A stretch of DNA of 33,582 bases, taken from contig JAHBMJ010004317.1 of assembly GCA_018398765.1 (NCBI GenBank), forward strand, positions 1-33,582. Reading direction: 5' to 3'. The stretch's first letter is position 1; each line of letters starts with the position of its first letter. The notes under the pieces were generated by a model. It was not told the origin of the DNA. It was given only the letters and a program-made list of their open reading frames with translations, and did no database searches. The position numbers were made by a program, and so were the translations under genes. Source of the DNA: Chromera velia. Taxonomy: Eukaryota; Sar; Chromeraceae. Below, piece after piece: positions 22,881 through 32,451 of this stretch.

Positions 22881-24923
22881 ATAGATGCAAACAACGCATT
22901 CAACACTTACGACAGACAGAAAGCGATAGACAAACTGCATAAGCATTTTTCTGAGCTGTTTCGTTTCTTTTCTCTCTGGTATGGTGTGCCAGTCCTGATC
23001 TTCTTTCGTAATCAGAAAGGCAGACTGCGTACTTTCATGAGTCAAGAAGGGGTACAACAAGGAGATATTGCAGGGCCACTTCTTTTTTGTCTTAGCCTAA
23101 AACCTGCTTTAGAAAAGTTGCAAAAGAAGCTGCATGAGAAGCACAGAAGGGCGGGATGTTTCATAGATATATACATGGATGATCTCTCTCTCATTTTCCC
23201 TTCCAGCTCTGCTGATTGTCTGACCTCTACCTGGTCAGATTGTGTAGAAATTTTGGAAGAATATGGCTTGACACTCAATCTGGGTAGGAAATCCGATAAG
23301 AGCGCAGCTTTCTCTCCCAGTTGGAGAGGGAAATCAGAGAGAGAGATCCCATAACAGCGCCCCCCAGGACTAGAGGTATCAACATAAAGCTACAAGTTGA
23401 TGGGGGCAGGGAGGGTGAAGACTCGTTCGTGAATAGCCTGTTCGAAAAGAAGCTAGCAGAAGCAACAAAGCTGAGAAAGCGAGTGGAGGGGTACGGAGTT
23501 CCCCAGGGATGCAGCCTGCTGTTTCGTTACTGCATCTTCCCCAAACTCGTCTACTTGACACGGGTGATGGGGGACAGACTCTATACAGAGGTATGCATAG
23601 GAAAGAGCAGACAAGGAGTTGGGGGAGTCTTTCGCCCGCAGCATGCGCCTCAGCCCAGAAGAATGGACCCAAAAGCAGAGCCAGGCGCATCTCCCATTAT
23701 GTTAGGGGGGACTGGGGATTCCTTTCTTCCGTTTTATTGCGCCAGCGGCCTTAGCAGGCTACGCGGCACATACCTTTGCAGCAGTGAGGAGCCGATTGAC
23801 AGAGCAGGGTTTCGGAACACCAACAAAGGCAGACTTTGCAGGTCTGTTTTAGATAAAGAGGGCAGAGCAAGGTTATACTGATTGTAGCGGGGGGACTGAA
23901 CAGCTAGCCGAACGGGAACTTGGAAAGGTTCCTCAAGTTCTGGAACTTCAGTGGGGGAAGAGAATAGAAGATTGGTTGTTGTGGGAGAGACGGGAGGTGC
24001 AGCATCTCATGATGGAAGCATTGCACCTAGTTCAGAGGGAAAAGCTCTTAGCCGCTTTGCCAGCCGAAGGGAAGGCACGTCTGCGATCCTGCGCAGGCAC
24101 AGGCGCCTCTGCTTGGCTGATAGCCATACCGTCTTCAGGTTGGACTCGTATTTCTCCAACCTTTTTCACCACAGCCATCCGTCTCCGCCTTGGCTTATTT
24201 ATTCCAGAGATCAGAAGAAACCCTATCTGTGTGTGTGGAGCCCCGTTGGACGTGGAGGGACAACATGCACAGACCTACGGGATAAGGGGGGGGGTCTAGT
24301 AGCGGCATGAACAAATGAAAGACGCCTTTTGCTCCCTCTTTTAAGGCCTCTGTCACTGCTACGTGACAAGAAAGCCTACGTTCGGGCAGCTCGGGCTGTC
24401 TATTGCAACCCGTCTGGTCGAAGAGAGACAGAAACACCCTGATTTTCTCGCGGAGCTCCCGTCTGGAGACACAGTGCTTGCCGACATCGCTGTCACCCAT
24501 ATATTTTGTATCGATGCTAACCGCCTGCGCCGATGTGCAAAAACAGCAGGGTCAGCAGCGAGGGGAATCAAGAAAGTGAAGAACGACAGGTACGGGGAGA
24601 TCTGCCATGAAATCGGTTTCCATTTTGTGCCGCTTGTTTTTGAAACTTATGGAAGACCAGGGGAGGGAGTAGTAAGGTTTTTGAAGGAAATGGCAAAGTT
24701 GGGAGTAGGGAGGGTGAGGGGTGGGGAGGGAGACAAAGCAGTCCAAGCAAGGTTGATAGACTGCTACTACAAGCTCTTGTCTTGCACTTTGCAGCGTTTT
24801 GTTGCAGTAAACTTTCTGTCTTCCATCCACAGCAGGAGGGGCACAAGGGGCGCCTTCCAGCCCGAAGCTCTGCTTAGGAGGGAAGTGGCCGCGTTCTCCG
24901 GGTCTTTTAAGAGTGCAAACTGA
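22881..24923 (+). pseudogene. Degenerate non-LTR (LINE) retrotransposon: reverse transcriptase plus restriction-like endonuclease
   Basis: The reverse transcriptase is recognisable in three pieces in different frames. The first (22881-23354) has motif A (DANNAF), motif B (EGVQQGDIAGPLLFCL) and motif C (YMDDL), so all three catalytic aspartates remain. The RT thumb continues in a second frame (23321 to about 23640, motif LLFRYCIFPKLVYL), then a third (from about 23706, GGLGIPFFRFIAPAALAGYA), then on to 24299 with a CVCGAPLDVEGQHA block. The C-terminal frame (24363-24923) has PDFLAELPSGDTVLADIAVT followed by KNDRYGEI and a PLVFETYG block, the layout of the PD-(D/E)XK restriction-like endonuclease of early-branching LINEs. 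Several frameshifts and a stop just before motif A (TAG at 22878) mean the copy is dead. The 5' part was not found. Confidence 0.85.
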
Positions 24924-26800
24924 AGGAATTTCTTTGGTAATACGAGAAGACACTGTCAGAAGAGGGATGGGTAAAAGTGGAAGCAAATAAATTAAAAAAG
25001 TTTGGGGAACTGAGTTTAAAGAAAGAGTTTTGATGGAGTGTTTAAAGTAGAAGTTTTTTGAAGGGATAGAAGACGTGTAGGATGCTACACCTCTGCATAA
25101 TTAAGGTCTTTCTGATTAAAAGGGTAGCCTTTTTTCAATGAAAGAACTGAAGTGTTTTGAAGGTTCTGCCCTGCATCCCCTCTGTCTCTTTTCTCTCTCT
25201 TTTGATTGTCCAACCTGTTGTGAAGCCGCGATTGATCAGCTATATCAGGGTGCTTGAAGTTGCGCATATTTTCGTCGCTGGTAGTCTTAGGATAGAACAA
25301 ATCAACAAACTAGTTTAGATCCGCCTCTTATATATGGGGACACGGCATGCATTAAAAAAACCCTCAATCACTTAAAAGTTTTCTCCCTTCGTTTTTGGCC
25401 ATAATTTGAGATATAAAAACTCTTTACTTTGATAAATACCTGCTTTTAATAAAATTAAGCCTGTCAGTTACCCCGTCTTTCAAAGGCTGATCGAGAGTTG
25501 ATTGCTAGACCTTGTACTATAAAATTAAAAAAAAAAATAAAAAAATTAAGCTCTTAATTTTTTTTTTAGAATTTTACAAAACTAAAGCTGTTAGTAAAGC
25601 ACTTCAATCTGTAAGTGATGATCCCCCTGGTGATCAAACGAATCGAATATAAGAAATCTCCATTGCTAGTAGACGGTAGACCGCTGAGACCGGCAATTGC
25701 CGGTAGCAAAGGGTTGTTTTTGATCAGTAAAGTCTGTAGAGATCACAACCCTGCAATAATGATGAATTTAATGATTAATTTTCTATTACTAATTTTATTC
25801 TAAAATTCTTTTTTTTTTTTTATGAGGTCCTTGATTTTTTTTTTAATTTTTTAGTGTAGGGCCTTGGTTGATCGGTCTTGGTGAAATATAATCGAGTCTA
25901 TTGTCAAGATGAAGAAAATTTTATGAACAGTCCTAAGAACAGTCAAAGGGAGTCAAATATAGTCACCGAATATTCGACGATATTCGACGGCATTCGACGG
26001 AAAATCAGGGAGACGGCAAGAGACTCAGACAAAAATGAATAAGTTAAACCTTTAATTAACTTGAAGGTGAAAACGGTTATAGATCGACTTTGGCTTAACT
26101 TGGCGCCATATATAAAGCATCTTTTCATGCAGATGAAACCTACAATTAATACACACTAAAGTGTGTAATAATGCATTCCTAAAAATAGTAGTTTGAATTA
26201 ATGTACACGAAAGTGTGTACTAATTCATTCATCAAAATTCTATCAAAGTGTGTAACAAAACATTTTCAAAAAAGTGATTGTGTAACACTATAGGATTGGT
26301 GTAAAGACATTTTGTAGCAAATTGATTTTGAGTCAAATAACAGGGATTTGAGGTCCATCGGCCCGTATATCGGGCAAGCTTAATTTAATAAACTCATATA
26401 ACTATATAGTTTAGTTCTTATAATTTAGCTAGTTAGTTAATTTAGTTTTCTAGGACAATGTGAAATAGCTAAAGAATTAAACTAACTAAAAACTACATTT
26501 AGAGCATTTATACTTAGCTAGCTATAGCAGTTAGCTAGTAGGCTTACAGTTAGGCTGGTTATAGCTAGTTATTTAGTAGGACCATAACTGTTTAGATAAC
26601 TGTCTATAAAATTGGTTAGTTAGTGAGTAATTGTGAATTAGAGGATGCCCTGCCAGAAGTGGAAGAGTTTAAGAAGAAATGCAGTTGTTAAGCTAGTTGC
26701 CAAATGAGGGTCCATCATTTAATAATCTGCCGTGCGTGGTGTGCCTTGCCGACTAGCTTGCCGAACGCTAGACGCCTATTATGGACCGATAGCGATGACG
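24924..26800. other. AT-rich region without genes
   Basis: No open frame with coding character. Notable motifs are A/T runs at 25520-25570 and 25808-25850, a perfect CCGGCAATTGCCGG palindrome at about 25690-25703, three ATTCGACG copies at about 25971-26000, and a TAGCTAGTTAG-rich stretch at 26390-26640. The right end of the putative large inverted-repeat element lies near 26315. Confidence 0.7.
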
Positions 26801-26847
26801 TATGATGATGATGATGATGATGAGGAGGAGGAGGAGGAGGAGGAGGA
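26801..26847 (+). repeat. (GAT)n-(GAG)n trinucleotide repeat
   Basis: About seven GAT units pass directly into about eight GAG units. It is non-coding by context, with no open frame extending either side. Confidence 0.95.
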
Positions 26848-26990
26848 TGCCTAACCTCAGTTGGAGCGCTAAGCTAGGGTAGTGTTACAAAATTAATTAA
26901 ATAATGGCTTTTAAGTTATATTGAATATAATAATGCAATATAATTCTACTAGACATAATAGCACATGCAGATACAAACAAACATATACAT

Positions 26991-26991
<1 letters not shown>

Positions 26992-27060
<69 letters not shown>

Positions 27061-27112
27061 ACAAAGAGAGAAAGAGAGAAAGAGAGACGTGCACAGGGAG
27101 AGAGGGAGAGAG
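26992..27112. repeat. (AC)n microsatellite followed by (GA)n-rich tail
   Basis: About 32 AC units, then GAGAGAAA and GGGAGAGA repeats. It creates spurious long Cys/Val frames on the opposite strand. It has the same CA-to-GA order as the microsatellite at 5681. Confidence 0.97.
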
Positions 27113-27433
27113 ACCAAAAGAGACAGCGACATATTAATTTGCAGCAAGCTAGCAGCATGGCAACAGAGTACGTGCGCTTGCTACATGAGACAGCCACAAA
27201 TCATTTAGAAATGGTTCATCTTAAACGCCGAGAAGGACATCACACCCTTTGATTGTCTGTCGGTCCATCAGAAGCTGGAAAGCGCGAATCGTCCAACGAC
27301 CAGGTCTCTACTGCTTCTCGGCTGCCTCCGGCTCTCGAATATCAGCGAGACCCTGCCCTTCTGTACGATGGGTCTCGCTGATGGAGGTCGTCACGTCACA
27401 GCATCCACCCTCTTCGGTGCGGCCAGGAGATTG

Positions 27434-29103
27434 CTACTTTGCGAGCTCGGAAACACTTTGCCTGAGCCTGTTTTCCGATGCCCCAGAGAATTCGCCCTGC
27501 ATACCAGGACAGAGAAAACAGTATTGTTAGTAGAAAAAATGACGTCCTCACCGCTTATCAGATGACATCAACCGATTTCAAGGATTACACTGCAGTGATC
27601 CAGCAACAGTCGAAAGAGCTTTCGTACATGAGACGTATGGCTGGACTTCTTCGCTGCAGTCTGCTGGTTGGTCGTATTCTTGAATCGGTCTTGTTATGCA
27701 CACTTCCAAGAAGGTGACGGGACAATATGTAAAGCAAAGTCTGAAGGGGATGTAGCTTCATCAAGCCGCAACGAGCGGCTGCAAAAGGGACTTGGAAGTT
27801 CGCGACAAGCAAATCTAGAAGCTGGTGGGTCGGCAGGCACCGGGACGTGCGGACAGATGTACAGGCCGGCAGAGAGGCATTTGTAGTGCAGTGGCCGGTC
27901 GACTGTCGATGTGTCAATCGCACTCTCATCCAACGGAGGGAAAGTCAAACAAAAATGGACCCGACGAACCTGCTTGATCCCGTTGATGTAGAATTGGAAG
28001 GAGGGAAGCAGGTTGACGGCGTACTTGTTTGCTGTGAGCTGCGATTAGATGTGCATAGAAGAGATGTAAGCACGGATGGAGGAATGTTTTCCCAGAGTCG
28101 GAATTTTTGTGTCACTGGGTTCTTCCAAACAGATGAGTTCTTGTACAGACTGATATATATATACTTCAGCGAGCGCGCCGACTGACCTCGAGGAGATCTG
28201 TGTCTATGCGGATAAAAACCACGTTGGGGAACTCATTCGACAGTGTCACCAGGTACGGGTACATCTTGTTACATGGTAGTGACTTCTTTGAGAGGAATGC
28301 CACAACGATCTGCAAGCGCATGCATCATATATACATGTGCAGTTGCCTTCGCATGGTCGACATATCACAGTTATTTCCCGAGCATTTACCTACCAGTTTC
28401 TCTGTGACCCCCTTGAAGATCTCCTCAAGCTGTCCATCAGCGTTTAGATGAACCACGCGACCGTCTACGTTCCCGTACTGAACAAACGGGCTGAAGCCTG
28501 TCAAGACCATCTTGGCAACAAAATTCTTCTGAGAACAAATATCCGAATGTTTCTTCGGGTTTTCAGGTAAGCAGCTTGCAGTGATCGCTGTGCAACAGCT
28601 CGAATCCAGCCTCTGAATGGTCTCGGTCTTCGTAGAACGTACAATTGACTTCTGGATCGACGATCGATTCGATCGACTGACGTATATATATATATATATA
28701 TATATATATACTGCATGAAGGCCGAGGATCATGCATGCATGCATGCATGATCGACGTACATCGATCATGCCGGCCATGCATTCGTGCATGTGCATATAGA
28801 GCCGGTTGGGGACGAACACGCGTACTTGCAAGATTTAAATTTTGGGCGCGCAAGACGAGCGAAGCTTCGCGCTTTTTTGCGCGCAACAAAATTCGCATGC
28901 AGTACGTCAAATTAATTATCGATACCGTACCGCGATCAATCTGGTTGCTCGATCATCCCACGAACTTCGCGATCGGCAGGAGTTCCAACAGCAGCTGTTG
29001 CAAGTTTTGCTCGGACGGACTCTCCAACAGCCGCGTAACTTGCACGGGCTCTGCGGGTGATCTTGCCGAGTCCCCGGCCTTCGCAAGTGCCCACCGGTTT
29101 GAA
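27434..29103 (-). CDS. Adenylate-kinase-like domain fused to a single-cysteine thioredoxin domain
   Basis: Four 3' exons join in phase 0: 28528-28394, 28309-28187, 28038-27970 and 27496-27434 (stop TAG at 27436-27434). The first has PFVQYGNVDGRVVHLNADGQ, aligning without gaps to the C-terminal PxIxFYxxxGxxxxVNAxG segment of adenylate/UMP-CMP kinases. The next three form a thioredoxin fold: VVAFLSKKSLPCNKM (CxxC reduced to SxxC), FIRIDTD, YAVNLLPSFQFYINGIKQ with the cis-Pro loop, and the final EFSGASENRLRQ helix. Upstream, about 29100-28940, a frame with EGRGLGKIT (matching the GGPGSGKGT P-loop) and AVGESVRAKL fits the kinase N-terminus, though shorter than usual. The middle of the kinase (28530-28935, with TA and ATGC repeats) I cannot assemble. 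With one active-site Cys it cannot be a normal dithiol reductase; a mixed-disulfide, structural or ciliary role is possible. Confidence 0.65.
28682..28752. repeat. (TA)n repeat and 26-bp perfect palindrome GATC(ATGC)nATGATC
   Basis: (TA)n fills 28683-28711. A 26-bp perfect palindrome of ATGC units flanked by GATC is at 28727-28752, followed by a looser palindrome GATCGACGTACATCGATC. Both lie in the unassembled part of the minus-strand kinase-thioredoxin gene. Confidence 0.95.
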
Positions 29104-29105
29104 CC

Positions 29106-31401
29106 ATGTTACTGAGGACAAGCATTGTCGTGCTTCTCGCGGTGGGAGCGTTGTCGCAAGACGCTCCCATGGCTGGCTCCCAGCTTGAAGCTCTGTGTTC
29201 GAGATTTTATGACACCGGTCGGTCGACATTAGAGGATGCCTTCTGTAACATCCTGAACGACGGCTTTTCTGTCGATCTTTGGATTTGGAAACTGTCTTCT
29301 CTGCAGCCGAGATCTACGGCAGGAAAGCAAGTCACTACAAGCCGAGCTGTGCCAACAGCATGCGTGGACTGTCAACGAAAACTGTGGATGGAAGCTCATT
29401 CAAAGGTCACATCCACCGCAACTTCCGGTTTGGATCCGGGAATGTTGCCCTTGTGCTTGACGATCGATTATTGCTCGACAGGCCATACGGAGCGGGCATG
29501 TGCGCAATTCAGTTCGAGAAAGTCGGGCCCCTCTACCGATCTTTCAGCGAGGCAGATCGGACTGTTTTGATATGCTGCTCTGTTTGATGCCCAATCGGAC
29601 TGCAGTATGTCGCTGGCTCGTCCTGCTCTTTGACAAAAAAGAACTTTTTGGAAATCATGAAAGAATGCGTTCGGACTGAGACCGCCGAAACAGGTGCCCC
29701 GAGCGCCAAAGGTCAGCCAAGCTTCTTACTCCAACATGATCTGTCCAGAACCCTGTGCATGAATCGATCTCTTGATCTCTCGACTGTCATGCGCGCCAGT
29801 TCGCTGCGATGGGACAAGCGTTGAGGGTGACGATCTCCTGATTGTTGACCCTGTGGCTTTTTGCTCGAACGCCCACCTCAAGAAGCTGGTTGGAACGAAA
29901 GAGGACGGTTCGAAGAGCTACAAGGCAATGGGATTCACTCCAGACATTGTGCCTGGGGAGAGGGTCTTCGAAGACTGCACGAAACTTGCGCAGAGGCAAG
30001 TGGCGCGAACTTTCAAACTTGACGTTTGTGTAGTTGATTCGACTTCGCCGCGCCAAGGGGTTCTTTCCTGTACAATGTGATGCTTGCAGCTACAACGTTT
30101 GTGTTCAAGTCGGACACAACGTCATGGGTGCTCCGCTCGAGAAGTGCCTGTCAGGAAGCTTTGTGCCCTACTGTCTTTATTACCCAGCTGCCGTCACCAC
30201 AGACAGTCCGGAGGGCAGGCTGCTTCATAGCATGTGCACTGACGTCCTTGCCCCTTATTTCCCTGAGGCGCGCGCAAAAGACCCTTCTTCGGACAAGAAG
30301 GACATCTGCGATGGTCTGAGCATCAAATACAGGAAGCTTTTGGCCGAAAAAACGCTAGCGATGCAAACGAAGGTCGGCAAAAAGGGTTTTCTCCTGTCTA
30401 CGAGGCGTGTCTCGGGAACTCACAGAGATGAGTCTTCCTGCAGGCAATAAGCTCAATGGAAGAGGTGGTAGACCTTCAGAAGAAGGCGAACCTGGCAGTG
30501 ACCATTCCTGCAGAAGCCGAGAAGATGGACTTCCTTGAAGATCGGATCAAGACGGAGTCAAAGTCGCTCTTCAGCTATTTGAAAGACCTGGCCCGCAGAG
30601 CCTTTCCCGTTGCGGAAAACATTCGAAGAGGTGACTTGGCTGCTCTTTGAACGCAGGTGTACCTGATCTTCAAGTGCAAATCTCATGAAGTCTCGCCTCC
30701 CTGCTAAATATCTTGGTCAGGTGTCGACGGCATTGCCGAAAGCGTCACGAGTCTCAAGGGCGTGACCGTGTCACTGAAGTCGTCGAGGCCCAAGATGAAT
30801 CTCAAGACACCAGACGGCCTTGTGTTGGCCGAGGAAATGCTCATGGCTGCAGTTGACAGTGAAGTCCTGATTGATCAGAACATCACCTCCGTGACTTCAA
30901 TGCTCAACCAGCAGGGTGCCATCGGGCCGAAGCTCAAGCGTGGACAGACAGGTACGTGCTTGAAAGCCCAACGGGCGTTTTACACGGTTGTCAATGAGCG
31001 CACCGATGCCTTGCACGGTCGAATTCTGCAGCCCCTTTCGGTTTCGTCAAGATTCCTTCGAAGGATGTTGACGAGCTTGAGAAGAAGCTCAGCTTCGCCC
31101 TCGATGACTGGAAGGGATTCCGGGGCGAAGCAAGCAGCAGAGCGAAGAAACTGGACGTCAGCAAGCATTACGACGATGAGAAGATTGTGAAAACAGCGGA
31201 GGTCGGCAGCCCCACCAGTGATGGAATTCCAGCTTCACGCTGCACAAACCCAGCTTCACTTTGCATCAACGTCCTTTGCAGCAATACCAAGAAATCGAGC
31301 AGCTCCACATTGCACAGCAACAGACCTTGGTCAAGTATGTGCTCTACCCTGGAGGGCAGGCGACTTCCGGTGCGCAAGCTGTTGCCGCGACGGCAGGGTA
31401 G
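29106..31401 (+). CDS. Secreted cysteine-containing protein of unknown family, 9 exons
   Basis: Exons 29106-29217, 29307-29521, 29606-29693, 29800-29999 (or to 30023), 30034 (or 30058)-30372, 30444-30630, 30721-30951, 31032-31201 and 31282-31401 join in phase into 553 aa. Residues 1-18 are a clear signal peptide (MLLRTSIVVLLAVGALSQ). The first 300 residues carry scattered cysteines, many probably disulfide-bonded, including a CDACSYNVC cluster and HSMCTDVLAPYFPEA. From about residue 320 to the end the protein is charged and probably helical (EEVVDLQKKAN, DVDELEKKLSFALDDW, QYQEIEQLHIAQQQ), with no C-terminal membrane segment or GPI signal seen. The intron between exons 4 and 5 would be only 34 bp, with two equally good placements. 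No homologue is recognised; a lineage-specific secreted or vacuolar protein is the most I can say. Start and signal peptide are convincing. Confidence 0.75.
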
Positions 31402-32451
31402 ATAGTACGTTGGTACTTCCACGCGCGCTTTATCCAATGCAATTGAAGTGATTGGTATGAATCCACAGCCTTGAATTCAGCTTTTTATCGATAAAAAAAC
31501 CGTGTTACATTCAAGTTGCATCAACCTCCACGAACATACATTTTTAGTCAACTATAAAAAGAATTAGAGGCTTTAATTTAGAGCACATAAAATTATCAAA
31601 AAACTTTAGGTCGATTAAAACATTGATAAAAAAAATTAATTAACTGGGGGAGGGGGGGGGGAGAGAAACTGTGAAGATCACTATTTTTGTATTGAATTAC
31701 TCCTTTATTTAATTTGTGTTTTTAACACTGGTTTATATGATATTTTTTAAAAATAATTTTAAATAAATAATTATTATAAAAAAGACTCGCTTGATTGAAT
31801 TTTGGACAAAACATTCGCACCAAGAGCAGTTAGTAACTATTTTGATTCTTGAAAACAGTTTATGATAGCTAGGAAAAATGGTACAGAAAATAGGAATTAC
31901 AAAGTTGAGAGTGGCAGGGGCTTATAGGGGCTGTAATTAAATGCTAGTTAAGGCACTACTACACTTTAATTACGGTCATTACAGCGGTATTGTATTGTAT
32001 TTAATAAGATATATTAAGAGAGAAAGAAAAAACAGGTCTAATTCAGTACAAAAAGGAGGGTGGTGGCAATGCAGGCCCCCCGAGATGATGAAGACTGGGA
32101 TCGAGTCAAATAGAGATTAGGAGCATAGACGTATGAAGAGAAACACAAAAACTATGCATGCATGCATGCATGGATTAAAATTTTAATTAATTACTTTTCA
32201 AAAAATTAAATCTCTATACCATCAGATACCGCGCGCGCAATTAAGCGCACGTGCGAGCGAAAATCTCTCTTTCGAATTAAAAAGCGCATTTTTGCATGCA
32301 TGCAGAATTAAACCATGCATGCATGCATGCATACCTCGAATTTCGGAATTTCGTACGTTGCGATGTGCATGCATGCACTTTGAATGATTCAAACCATTGA
32401 GCTGCATGAGAATCAAGGAATGTCTTCCTGTTCTCCTTAATTTTGCATGCA
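31402..32451. other. AT-rich intergenic region with ATGC repeats
   Basis: It contains the 3' UTR of the secreted-protein gene and the upstream region of the ADP-ribosyltransferase gene. A G-run (about 31646-31661) and TGTAATTAAA / TTTAATTACGG inverted motifs (about 31931-31977) may mark a small transposon remnant. ATGCATGC runs lie at about 32155-32170, 32294-32300 and 32313-32332. A tiny open frame in good context (ATGCAGGCCCC at 32069, 14 codons) could be a first exon but does not phase with the exon at 32452. Confidence 0.6.

Larger units (their letters stand above)
20044..26315. mobile_element. Putative large element or nested insertion block bounded by loose inverted repeats with TGTGTAAC subterminal motifs
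   Basis: At the left (20044-20104) the sequence TTTATACCAATCCT is followed by ATTCCTGTGGTGTTACACAA; at the right (26277-26315, read in reverse complement) TTTACACCAATCCT leads straight into ATAGTGTTACACAA. Inside both ends TGTGTAAC/GTTACACA and AGTGTGTACTAATTC recur several times (20081-20210 and 26155-26290), the usual look of transposase-binding subterminal repeats. The exact ends and any target duplication are not resolved. No transposase that would move the whole unit is visible; the interior is a hAT-like element and a LINE remnant. Chance similarity or two separate small elements remain alternatives. Confidence 0.4.

Noticed and set aside
27249-27717. Open plus-strand frames of 65-93 codons with protein-like composition
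   Set aside because: They overlap the final thioredoxin exon (27434-27496) in antisense and have no start context or splice chain.
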